From positions 1-52,487 of the forward strand of contig CAZUZO010000005.1 of assembly GCA_964624765.1 (NCBI GenBank): a DNA stretch of 52,487 nucleotides. The letters are read 5' to 3'. Below the pieces are notes generated by a model, which ran no database searches, was not told the origin of the DNA, and saw nothing but the letters and a program-made list of their open reading frames with translations. This stretch comes from JAGTVB01 sp964624765. Its GTDB lineage: Bacteria > Pseudomonadota > Gammaproteobacteria > HK1. How positions within the stretch are numbered: position 1 is the first letter of the stretch; each line of letters opens with the position of its first letter. The position numbers and the translations under genes were made by a program. Below are positions 43,383 through 50,981 of this stretch, piece by piece.

Positions 43383-43732
43383 CGGGAAGATTGTACCGAA
43401 GTGATGGCCGGTGAGAGAATGCTTTTAGGGTGATAATACGGCCGAAACGATGACCAGCGCCCTATTTCCAGGGTATGTGGCGGGCGAAAGTCGATACGAA
43501 ATAGCGATTGAGGCCTTGGCTGGCCATGCCCAACCAAGGTTTGTCAGCGCTCACGTCATGGGCTCACACACGGTGGCCGGCTCCATTAGAACCAAAAGCA
43601 CGTCATGGGCTCAAAAAGGATGGGTGGAGTCGTCTACCGTTCGACGGTAGGGGGGCGCTGGCAGGTGCCGCTTGGCAAAAGGGAGTCGCTCGGACTGCTG
43701 CATCGTTATAGCACCTAAGCTTTTATGTCACT
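43383..43732. other. Stretch upstream of uvrD with a single family C end
   Basis: CGAAACGATGACCAGCGCC at 43443-43461 matches a family C right end, but no left end is found before the uvrD start, so it is a truncated copy. Bases 43462-43732 include CATGGGCTC direct repeats but no recognisable gene. Confidence 0.5.
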
Positions 43733-43955
43733 TAAGAAGCTGTTTTAAAAATGTCGCGAGCGCCGCCAGAGCAAGGCGCACGGCGGCGACAAAATCGTCG
43801 GGAACGATTTTGAACAGCTGGAAGCGGGCCCCGAAGGGGCGAGCCCCAAGGATGGGGCGAGTAACAACCGCAGTGTACAAGGGAGTACATGAGGATTCTG
43901 AGCCGCCGCGCAACACAGCGATGGCAAGCGCAGCAGTTTTTAAAACAGCTTCTAA
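43733..43955 (+). repeat. Family A element (217 bp) upstream of pmbA
   Basis: The element spans 43736-43952 with ends GAAGCTGTTTTAAAAAT and TTTTTAAAACAGCTTC, flanked by TAA at 43733-43735 and 43953-43955. One frame stays open through the entire element into pmbA, which could mislead start prediction. It ends 13 bp before the pmbA ATG, so the pmbA promoter must lie in or before it. Confidence 0.94.
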
Positions 43956-43968
43956 TCCGCAATCGGAT

Positions 43969-45336
43969 ATGACTTCTCTGCAAATGGACGACGAACAAGT
44001 CGCGAGCGTTGATCTCGAACGCGCTAGGCAACTGGTGGTGGACCTATTGGCCGAGGCTCAGAGGCAGGGTGTCACCGCTGCCGAAGCGGCCATCAACACA
44101 AGCATTGGATTGACGGTTTCGGTGCGCATGGGAGAGGTGGACACCGTCGAGCATGTGCGCGATCGAGGACTGGCTCTGACGGTGTACTACGGCAACAGGC
44201 GAGGTTCGGCCAGCACCAACGACTTTCGTTGGCAAGCGGTGCGCGAGACCGTGGCCGCCGCGTGCGCCATCGCCCGCTTCACCTCAGAAGACCCCTACGC
44301 AGGGCTAGCCGAGCCTGAATTGATGCCAACCGAGATCCCGGACCTGGACCTGCGGCATCCCTGGAAACTCCAAACCTCTCAGGCAATCGAGCTTGCCTCG
44401 ACTATCGAGCATGCGGCGCGCCAGCTCGATGCCCGCATCACCAATTCAGAGGGCGCTGCGGTCGCCCACACGGATAGTCAGCATGTCTACGGTAATACCT
44501 ACGGCTTCATTGGACATTGCCTGCGTACCCGCCATAGCCTGAGTTGTGCAGTGATCGCTGAGGACGCTGCCGGCATGCAACGCGATCACTGGTACAGCGT
44601 TGCCCGGGATCCAGTGGCCCTCGAAGTCCCAGAGGAGGTCGGCACCAAGGCGGCTAGGCGAGCCGTGGGGCGACTGGGCGCACGGCAGCTTTCGACCAGA
44701 CAGATCCGGGTGGTCTTTGCGGCCGAGGTCGCAGGTGGCCTCTTCGGTCATTTCGTCAACGCCATCGGTGGAGACAATCTCTATCGTAAATCCAGCTTTC
44801 TGCTCGACCACCTCGGTAAGCGTATCTTTCCCGACTTCGTTCGTATCCATGAGCAGCCCCATCTCAAAAAGGGCCTGGGGAGCACGGCGTTTGACCGTGA
44901 CGGTGTCGCCACGAAGGCGCGTGATGTGGTGGCGGATGGCGTGCTGCAAGGCTACGTGCTCAGCAGCTACTCCGCTCGCCGGCTGGGAATGCAGACCACC
45001 GGCAACGCCGGAGGGGTGCACAATCTGACCATCGATTCCGGCCAAAGGGACTCAAAGGACCTCACGGGTCTGCTGCGGGATATGGATACGGGTTTGTTGG
45101 TAACAGAATTGATGGGCATGGGTGTGAATTTGGTGACAGGGGACTATTCGAGGGGTGCAGTCGGCTTCTGGGTGAGCCGCGGTGAGGTTCAATTCCCGGT
45201 GCAAGAGATCACCATTGCCGGAAATCTCCGAGAGATGTTCCTGGGGATCCGGGCCATCGGATCAGATATCGATACGCGCGGCAACATCCGTTGCGGTTCG
45301 GTACTGATCGAGCCCATGACCCTAGCGGGAGAATAA
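43969..45336 (+). CDS. pmbA: Metalloprotease-like protein PmbA (TldE)
   Basis: The 455-residue protein is the non-metal subunit of the TldD/TldE (PmbA) protease. Typical features are the N-terminal GLTVSVRMGEVDTVEHVRDRGLALTVYYGNRRGSAST, the C-terminal FLLDHLGKRIFPDFVRIHEQPHLKKGLGS, and the final GVNLVTGDYSRGAVGFWVSRGEVQFPVQEITIAGNL. The HExxxH metal site of TldD is absent, as expected. TldD is not in the window. I chose the ATG at 43969; the frame extends back through a family A element to 43672, but that part is repeat sequence. Confidence 0.93.
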   Translation: MTSLQMDDEQVASVDLERARQLVVDLLAEAQRQGVTAAEAAINTSIGLTVSVRMGEVDTVEHVRDRGLALTVYYGNRRGSASTNDFRWQAVRETVAAACAIARFTSEDPYAGLAEPELMPTEIPDLDLRHPWKLQTSQAIELASTIEHAARQLDARITNSEGAAVAHTDSQHVYGNTYGFIGHCLRTRHSLSCAVIAEDAAGMQRDHWYSVARDPVALEVPEEVGTKAARRAVGRLGARQLSTRQIRVVFAAEVAGGLFGHFVNAIGGDNLYRKSSFLLDHLGKRIFPDFVRIHEQPHLKKGLGSTAFDRDGVATKARDVVADGVLQGYVLSSYSARRLGMQTTGNAGGVHNLTIDSGQRDSKDLTGLLRDMDTGLLVTELMGMGVNLVTGDYSRGAVGFWVSRGEVQFPVQEITIAGNLREMFLGIRAIGSDIDTRGNIRCGSVLIEPMTLAGE

Positions 45337-45345
45337 GTAAACAAT

Positions 45346-45885
45346 ATGCCAGAACGTCGATTGCTGAGGATGGGGAACCCCTTGCTTAGCCGCCCTGCAG
45401 CAGCGGTGACGGCGTTTGCAACCGAGCCCCTTCTGCAGCTTGTGCGCGATCTTTTCGATACCATGGTGGCTCGGGGCGGCGTTGGACTCGCGGCACCCCA
45501 GGTCGGAGTGGGACTGCGGGTATTGGTGTTAGGGACAGTATCTCATCCACGCTATCCGAATGCCGCACCGATTCCCCATACCGCACTCATCAACCCTCAA
45601 CTCGAATTCCTAGATGGTGCCCTCGACGAGGACTGGGAAGGTTGCCTCAGTCTGCCCGGAATGCGCGGTTGGGTACCTCGCTACCGGCGGGTTCATTACG
45701 CCGGTTACGACGCCCAGGGCCAACGAATCGAACGAGAGGTAGACGGTTTCCATGCCCGGGTGGTCCAGCACGAATGTGACCACCTCGACGGCATGCTCTA
45801 TCCCCAACGCATGCGCGACCTGGGGCGATTCGGATTCGAAGAGGAGTTGAGTCTCGCTGGAAAGCTGGCCGATCTCCCCTGTTAG
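45346..45885 (+). CDS. Peptide deformylase (Def-like)
   Basis: The 179-residue enzyme removes the N-formyl group from new proteins. The three deformylase motifs are intact: GVGLAAPQ, EGCLSLPG (Cys ligand) and QHECDHLDG (HExxH, metal ligands and catalytic Glu). It lies 9 bp after pmbA, away from the usual def-fmt locus, so it may be a second deformylase; whether another exists elsewhere cannot be seen. The stop is followed by a family C element before the convergent rsmE. Confidence 0.92.
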   Translation: MPERRLLRMGNPLLSRPAAAVTAFATEPLLQLVRDLFDTMVARGGVGLAAPQVGVGLRVLVLGTVSHPRYPNAAPIPHTALINPQLEFLDGALDEDWEGCLSLPGMRGWVPRYRRVHYAGYDAQGQRIEREVDGFHARVVQHECDHLDGMLYPQRMRDLGRFGFEEELSLAGKLADLPC

Positions 45886-45972
45886 AAGGCGGTTCCGACG
45901 CCGCCGAGCAGCTTGCGATCTAGCGCTCGATTGACTGCTCCGAAAGGCGCTCCTGACAAAGCGTCGACCGCC

Positions 45973-46098
45973 TCCGCTTCGGCGCTGGTCATCGTCTCGG
46001 CAGCCTGATGATCTTCGCCCTTGGGGCAGCCGAAGGCTTGGACGCCAGCGGTGTGCCCAAAGCAACCCTGACGAAACGATGACCCTGACCGCCGCTTC
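45973..46098 (+). repeat. Family C element (110 bp) with 8-bp duplication
   Basis: The element spans 45981-46090 with left end GGCGCTGGTCATCGTCTCGG and right end CGAAACGATGACCCTGACC. Flanks TCCGCTTC (45973-45980) and GCCGCTTC (46091-46098) match at 7 of 8. It lies between the convergent deformylase and rsmE stops. Confidence 0.8.
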
Positions 46099-46147
46099 TA
46101 ACCCAGTCCCGAAGCGAATAGGGGTCGCTATGGAGCGCCCTCGGATA

Positions 46148-46882
46148 TCAAGTTAGGTCGCCAAACCGTAACTGAAGTGCGACCACGGCGGCGATGGCTG
46201 CGGTATCGGCGCGCAGGGTACGAGGACCAAGGTGAACGGCAGAGAATCCCGCCGCCTGCGCTAGCTCCAGCTCTCGGGATGTCAGTCCCCCCTCTGGGCC
46301 CATGAGCAAGGTGACACCAGCGGTCGGCGGCGCGACGCTGTCGAGGCCACACTGCGCCGTGGGATCGAGAACCAACCCCAAGCCATCCACAGGCGATTCG
46401 GCTAGCCAATCGGTCATTTGTTTGATGGGGGAAACTGCTAACAATCGGTCACGGCCGCATTGCTCACAGGCTTCCACCGCGACGGATTGCCAGTGTGCCA
46501 CCCGGCGCTCTGCCCGGTATGAATCCAAGCGGACCACGGTACGCTCTGTCAGCAACGGGTCGATGCGGATAACCCCGAGCTCGGCGGCTTTTTGTATGAC
46601 ATAATCGGAACGCTCTGCACGGCACAGGCTATGACCGAGAATGATCCGTAGCGGTGATTCTCGTTCCATGGTCTGATGGTTACCGGTGCGAATCTGGACT
46701 GCGCCCTTTCGCACCCATTGTACCTGCGCTTCGAATTGACCCCCTTCGCCATTGAACACCCACAGCGACATGCCTCTTTGCAGACGCAACACCGTACTCA
46801 GGTAGTGGGCGGTCGCACCGGTCAGCACATACTCCGTGTGTTCCGCAAGGGGCAGCGAGGCAAAGACACGACTTAGCCGCAT
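46148..46882 (-). CDS. rsmE: 16S rRNA (uracil1498-N3)-methyltransferase
   Basis: RsmE methylates U1498 of 16S rRNA. The 244-residue protein has an N-terminal PUA-like domain (LTGATAHYLSTVLRLQRGMSLWVFNG) and a C-terminal SPOUT knot: ILGHSLCRAERSDYVIQKAAELGV, VEACEQCGRDRL, LLMGPEGGLTSRELELA and LGPRTLRADTAAIAAVVAL. All are standard RsmE signatures. Family C ends lie on both sides of the gene (46072-46084 and, inverted, 46906-46918), but they belong to two separate elements. Confidence 0.94.
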   Translation of the reverse strand: MRLSRVFASLPLAEHTEYVLTGATAHYLSTVLRLQRGMSLWVFNGEGGQFEAQVQWVRKGAVQIRTGNHQTMERESPLRIILGHSLCRAERSDYVIQKAAELGVIRIDPLLTERTVVRLDSYRAERRVAHWQSVAVEACEQCGRDRLLAVSPIKQMTDWLAESPVDGLGLVLDPTAQCGLDSVAPPTAGVTLLMGPEGGLTSRELELAQAAGFSAVHLGPRTLRADTAAIAAVVALQLRFGDLT

Positions 46883-46899
46883 GAGCTTAGAAGTTTTTG

Positions 46900-47091
46900 G
46901 GCGTTGGTCATCGTTTCGGCCGTTTGATTACCCTTGGCTCAGAGGTTGTGAAAAAACCGTCGCGAGCGGCCCGAGAGCCAGGCGGACGGAGCGCAGCGAC
47001 GAGACATAGATAGGCGAGGAGCGAGCACCGCCCAACGCCGCTATCGGGTTGCGTAGCAGGTTTTTTCACAAGCTCTCAGGGCAGCCGACAT
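46900..47091 (+). repeat. Family C element interrupted by a family B element
   Basis: A family C left end GGCGTTGGTCATCGTTTCGGCC starts at 46900. The sequence GATTACCCTTGGCTCA continues to 46941, the B element follows (46942-47075), and then TCAGGGCAGCCGA (47076-47088). Joined, CCCTTGG and GGCAGCCGA correspond to CCCTTGGGGCAGCCGA in the C copy at 45981-46090. The C right end is missing, cut off near the cobT stop. Confidence 0.65.
46939..47078 (+). repeat. Family B element, complete reference copy (134 bp)
   Basis: The element spans 46942-47075 with left end GAGGTTGTGAAAAAACC and right end GGTTTTTTCACAAGCTC, flanked by TCA on both sides (46939-46941, 47076-47078). The subterminal GTCGCGAGCG and CAACGCCGCT are shared with family A. 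It sits inside a family C element, 13 bp from the cobT stop codon. Confidence 0.93.
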
Positions 47092-48186
47092 TCAGACACC
47101 GTGGCCGCCTGGCACATCGGCCTCGGCAAAGGTCATGACTTCTCTATGTACATGCACTGCGGCGTCGATGATGGACATGGATAACGCCGCCCCGGTCCCC
47201 TCTCCCAGGCGCATGCCGAGCTGCAAGATGGGTTCTAAGCCCAAATGCTTGAGCATGATCCCATGCCCCGGCTCTTGCGACAGATGCCCGCCGAACATGT
47301 AATCGACACAGTCACGACAGAGTGCATGGGCGATCAGTGCCCCCGCCGTGGAAATGAATCCGTCCACCACCACAGGCTTTTTGTGAAAGGCTGCGGCCAG
47401 GATGCAACCGGCGATACCGCCGATCTCGAATCCTCCTACCTTTGCCAGGACATCGAGGCCGTCGTTCGCATCGGGCCGATGAAGCGCCAATGCCCTTGTA
47501 ATGGCGCTTTTTTTGCGCGCGAGCCCTGCGGTATCGAGTCCCGTGCCAGGCCCTACCATCTCATCGGCGCTGGCGTTGCCAATACACATACCGATGGCCG
47601 CCGATGGTGTGGTGTTGCCGATACCCATATCGCCAGTACCTAGCAGCTGGCAACCCTGTGCGATACGCTCGGAGGCGACTCGAAATCCTGTCATGATCGC
47701 CTTTTCTGCCTGGTCTCGGGTCATAGCGGGCTCGCTCATGAAATTTCGAGTTCCCCTGGCGATGGCGTGCAATTTCAACCGATCGGCATTGGCCAATGAG
47801 GTCGCGTCGAGCACTTTCGCAATACCCATGTCGACCACCCACACCTCGGCGCCGACCTGGCGGGCGATGACGTTGATGCCAGCACCGCCGTTGAGAAAGG
47901 TGCGCACCATGGCCGCTGTGACGTCCTGGGGGTAAGCGCTCACACCTTCGACTACCACGCCGTGGTCACCGGCGAACACCAGAATGGCTTTTCCCCCGAC
48001 ATCCGGCGCGGCCCCACCACCGATGCCGCATAACCTCTCGGCAATGTCGTGCAGCCTCCCCAAGGCCCGCGGTGGCATCACCAGCTGAGCGGTGCGCTCT
48101 CTGGCCTTATTCAGAGATTGGGCATCGATGGGCGTTATGCTTGCCAGTAGCTGGGAAAGTGACGGGTCGATGTTTGGTGGGTTCAT
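47092..48186 (-). CDS. cobT: Nicotinate-nucleotide--dimethylbenzimidazole phosphoribosyltransferase
   Basis: CobT makes alpha-ribazole phosphate, the lower-ligand nucleotide of cobalamin. The 364-residue protein has VFAGDHGVVVEGVSAYPQDVTAAMVRTFLNGGAGINV, GTGDMGIGNTTPSAAI, VLAKVGGFEIGGIAG and the catalytic Glu in LGMRLGEGTGAALSM. Length and motifs are standard. With cobC/D, cobS and cobU on the same strand it covers the nucleotide-loop steps; a 280-bp gap with a family A element separates it from the other three, so it may need its own promoter. Nothing like a cobalamin riboswitch is visible upstream. Confidence 0.95.
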   Translation of the reverse strand: MNPPNIDPSLSQLLASITPIDAQSLNKARERTAQLVMPPRALGRLHDIAERLCGIGGGAAPDVGGKAILVFAGDHGVVVEGVSAYPQDVTAAMVRTFLNGGAGINVIARQVGAEVWVVDMGIAKVLDATSLANADRLKLHAIARGTRNFMSEPAMTRDQAEKAIMTGFRVASERIAQGCQLLGTGDMGIGNTTPSAAIGMCIGNASADEMVGPGTGLDTAGLARKKSAITRALALHRPDANDGLDVLAKVGGFEIGGIAGCILAAAFHKKPVVVDGFISTAGALIAHALCRDCVDYMFGGHLSQEPGHGIMLKHLGLEPILQLGMRLGEGTGAALSMSIIDAAVHVHREVMTFAEADVPGGHGV

Positions 48187-48263
48187 GTTAGGGTGCTATT
48201 TTTCATTGTCTTTCGTCCACTCGCTACGCTCTTGTCATGCTGGCCTTGGTTATAACGGGTTGC

Positions 48264-48486
48264 TGAGAAGCTGTCTTAAAAACTACTGCGCTTGCCTGAG
48301 CGGCGTTGCGCGGCGGCTGAGAATCCTCATGTACTCGTTTGTACACTGCGGTTGTGACTCGCCCCATCCTTGGGGCTCGCCCCTTCGGGGCCAGCTTCCA
48401 ACTGTTCAAAATCGTTCCCAACGGTTTTGTCGCCGCCGCACGCCTTGCTCCGCCGGCGCTCGCGACATTTTTAAAACAGCTTCTGA
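48264..48486 (-). repeat. Family A element (217 bp) overlapping the end of cobC/D
   Basis: The element spans 48267-48483 with ends GAAGCTGTCTTAAAAA and TTTTTAAAACAGCTTC and TGA on both sides (48264-48266 and 48484-48486). The last four codons and the TAA stop of the minus-strand gene (48471-49571) lie inside it. Confidence 0.94.
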
Positions 48487-49571
48487 GGCGCCGCCTGCTG
48501 CGTCAGCCACAGACTGAGCTCTCGGCGTAACCGGGCATTGGCCTCGGCTCCCTTTATGGAAACGCGAAACCACGCCGGGGATAGCCCGGGGAAATTAGCG
48601 CAATCACGCACGAGAATGCGACGGTCCAGCAAGTACTCGCAAAGGGACGCTGCCTGGCCCGTCGTCAATCGGCCTAGGAGGAAAGTGGCGGTACCGGGAT
48701 AAAGGCATACCCCATGATGATTGGCGAAGGACTTGGCCCATACCTGCCTTTCGTGTGCGCAATACGCTCGGCTCTGTTCTGCGTGGGAAAGGGCCGTATG
48801 GGGGTTTTCGGCAAGGTACTCTACAGCCATTGCCGCAAGGGCGTTGACGCTCCACGGCGGGCATCCCAAGCGGATTTTCTCCATGAGCACCGCCGGTCCG
48901 TGGATGAATCCCACCCTCAGGCCTGCCAAGGCGTACATCTTAGATAAAGATATCAGGACCAACGCATTGGGAAGCTGTCGCGGCGCCAGCGATAGGGTGT
49001 CTTCTGCGCCGCGAAAGGCAAGGTACGATTCGTCGATGACAAACAGCGTTCCAGGGCATGAGCGTATCAGATCCGCTAGAGCCTCCGAGGATGTGTACAC
49101 GCCGGTGGGATTGTTGGGGTTGCAGAAGAACACGGCGTCAACCGATCTCGCTTTGCGGCCTACCTTGTCTAGGTCCGGAACGAATTCCTGTGCCTCGTCC
49201 GAGTAACAGTGGGTCACGGTTGCCCCAGCGAGCCGGCAGGCATCATGGTAGTCCGCATAGGTCGGCGCAACGACCAAGGCGTTCCTTATGCCTAGCGTTT
49301 GGGGGATGGCGTAGATGAATTGGGTGCTCCCGTTGCCCATGGCTAGGGCCTGCGGCGCGAGCCCCGCCCAACGGGCCATGTACCGAACGGCAGACCGAGC
49401 ATCCGGTTCCGGGAGCACGGTGGCTTCAGCGATCCGCTCTGCAAGGTAGCTCAATAGGCCCGGCACAGGCCCTAGAGGGTTGAGGTTACTGCTGGCATCG
49501 AGAATGTTGGACGGGTGACACCCGAGCCTGCGTGCCGCCTCGTACACATTTCCCCCGTGCCCATGGATCAC
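48471..49571 (-). CDS. cobD: Threonine-phosphate decarboxylase (PLP enzyme of cobalamin synthesis)
   Basis: The 366-residue aminotransferase-fold protein makes (R)-1-amino-2-propanol phosphate for cobinamide (CobD of Salmonella, CobC in Pseudomonas naming). It shows HGGNVYEAARRLGC, DASSNLNPLGP, FCNPNNPTGVYTS, FVIDESYLAF and the Schiff-base Lys in LISLSKMYALAGLRVGF. Its ATG overlaps the cobS stop (ATGA). The C-terminus ends in KLF and TAA that come from a family A element, so the original stop was lost and the tail changed by a few residues. Confidence 0.92.
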   Translation of the reverse strand: MIHGHGGNVYEAARRLGCHPSNILDASSNLNPLGPVPGLLSYLAERIAEATVLPEPDARSAVRYMARWAGLAPQALAMGNGSTQFIYAIPQTLGIRNALVVAPTYADYHDACRLAGATVTHCYSDEAQEFVPDLDKVGRKARSVDAVFFCNPNNPTGVYTSSEALADLIRSCPGTLFVIDESYLAFRGAEDTLSLAPRQLPNALVLISLSKMYALAGLRVGFIHGPAVLMEKIRLGCPPWSVNALAAMAVEYLAENPHTALSHAEQSRAYCAHERQVWAKSFANHHGVCLYPGTATFLLGRLTTGQAASLCEYLLDRRILVRDCANFPGLSPAWFRVSIKGAEANARLRRELSLWLTQQAAPQKLF

Positions 49572-50320
49572 GTAGATAACCTCCCTGCTAGCGCCAAGAA
49601 CAGAACGGTTTCAGATATCTCGCTCATCGCCCCCAGCATATCGCCCGTAACACAGCCGATACGGTGGCGGTAAAACCAGATCATGCCGAAAGAAAAGGCC
49701 AAGAAAACTCCGTGCAGCACCAGGGTTCCCACACCGAGCCCCAAGGACAGCAGCCCCGGTACAACCAGACCGAGAAACGCGGAGTCGCTAAACGGCGCGC
49801 CGAAGAATGCCTTGGCGGTGCCTGCGGGTCGTCCATAGGGCAGTTCCCGCAGAGCCCATAGCATACTCGCACGCGCATAGGCGGGCACCAGCAGAATGGC
49901 AAGAAAACGGTTGCTCGAAAGCTCAGCCAAAGCCACCGCTTTGAGCGCCAAGCACAACACCACGGCCAGTAAACCCATGGCGCCTACGCGGCTGTCCTTC
50001 ATGATCTCCAGGGCCCGCCTCCTGGTGTGGTGCCCGAGAAGCCCATCGGCAGCATCCGCTAGCCCGTCCAAGTGGAGCCCGCCGGAAAGCACGGCCAGTA
50101 ATAGCACGTCCAAAACAGCCACGATGGCCAAAGGCCAGATCCGGCAGGCAAGAAAATCCCATACCGCTACCACTAGGCCCAGCAGCAGCCCCACCAATGG
50201 AAAGAAGGGCATCATGGCCTTAGGGGAAAAGTCGGCCTCGCTGCTGACCGGTAGGATCGTCAGGAAACTCAAGGCTGCCCGCAAACCTTGAACCGCGTCG
50301 TGCGCCTCTTGGCGGGTCAC
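49568..50320 (-). CDS. cobS: Adenosylcobinamide-GDP ribazoletransferase (cobalamin synthase)
   Basis: CobS joins alpha-ribazole to adenosylcobinamide-GDP in the inner membrane. The 250-residue protein has several helices and the conserved segments RAALSFLTILPV, FFPLVGLLLG, LHLDGLADAADGLLG (Mg-binding Asp residues), MKDSRVGAMGLLAV, and RASMLWALRELPYGR. The GTG at 50320 overlaps the cobU stop (GTGA); a longer frame to 50368 lies inside cobU. Coupled to cobU upstream and cobC/D downstream. Confidence 0.94.
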   Translation of the reverse strand: MTRQEAHDAVQGLRAALSFLTILPVSSEADFSPKAMMPFFPLVGLLLGLVVAVWDFLACRIWPLAIVAVLDVLLLAVLSGGLHLDGLADAADGLLGHHTRRRALEIMKDSRVGAMGLLAVVLCLALKAVALAELSSNRFLAILLVPAYARASMLWALRELPYGRPAGTAKAFFGAPFSDSAFLGLVVPGLLSLGLGVGTLVLHGVFLAFSFGMIWFYRHRIGCVTGDMLGAMSEISETVLFLALAGRLST

Positions 50321-50862
50321 CCGCGTCCCTGGGGCTTGACGGGAACGGCAATGCCGGCCACCATCCATATCACCTGATCCGAGACAGCGGCTACCATCTG
50401 ATTGAGTTTTCCGGCCAGGTCTCGGAACCGGCGTGCGAGCGCGTTGTCCGGTACGATACCGGCCCCCACCTCGTTGGATACCAAGATGACGGTGCCGCTT
50501 GCCTGTACCAGGGCAGTGGCGAGTTCAGCAAAAAGCTCTGCGAGACGTTCATTGTCGAGCCCCGCCATGAGCAGATTGGAAAGCCATAGCGTCAGACAAT
50601 CCACCAGAACGACGCCATTGTCTGTCTGTGTCTCCACAATCGCTTCAGCCAGCGCCAGGGGTATTTCTCGGGTTCTCCAGCCTTCTCCACGCTCGCGCCG
50701 GTGAAGGTCTACGCGTTCACGCATCTCCTGGTCCAAAGGCACACAGGTCGCGATATAGGTTGTTGCGCTAGCGGCAAAGGCATCCGCCAGCGCCAAGGCG
50801 TGTGCAGTTTTGCCGCTCTTGCATCCACCGATCACCAAGATGCACCGTCTCATGTTGAGCAT
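50317..50862 (-). CDS. cobU: Adenosylcobinamide kinase / guanylyltransferase
   Basis: CobU phosphorylates adenosylcobinamide and adds GMP. The 181-residue protein has the P-loop VIGGCKSGKTAHAL, TYIATCVPLDQEMRERVDLHRRERGEGWRTREIPL with the guanylylated His, VLVDCLTLWLSNLL and ILVSNEVGAGIVP. It starts at 50862 or three codons later. It leads the cobU-cobS-cobD operon and is divergent from cobQ with 119 bp between them. Confidence 0.95.
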   Translation of the reverse strand: MLNMRRCILVIGGCKSGKTAHALALADAFAASATTYIATCVPLDQEMRERVDLHRRERGEGWRTREIPLALAEAIVETQTDNGVVLVDCLTLWLSNLLMAGLDNERLAELFAELATALVQASGTVILVSNEVGAGIVPDNALARRFRDLAGKLNQMVAAVSDQVIWMVAGIAVPVKPQGRG

Positions 50863-50981
50863 TCCTTAGATCTTCTTGCCATGACCCGTCGCGGGATCGA
50901 TGGGGTCGAGCGGCGTCCCGTCAAGGGGTAAGATCATAGACCCCTGTGGGTCATTGACCATGCCTACTTGCCTGTGAGTCT

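Noticed and set aside
46072..46918. rsmE carried as cargo between inverted family C ends
   Set aside because: The 46072 end belongs to an independent 110-bp element with its own partner end and flanks; the 46906 end faces into another, B-interrupted copy.
50863..50981. Cobalamin riboswitch between cobU and cobQ, or before cobT
   Set aside because: I looked for the B12-box and neighbouring conserved helices on both strands and did not find them; the divergent gap is only 119 bp.
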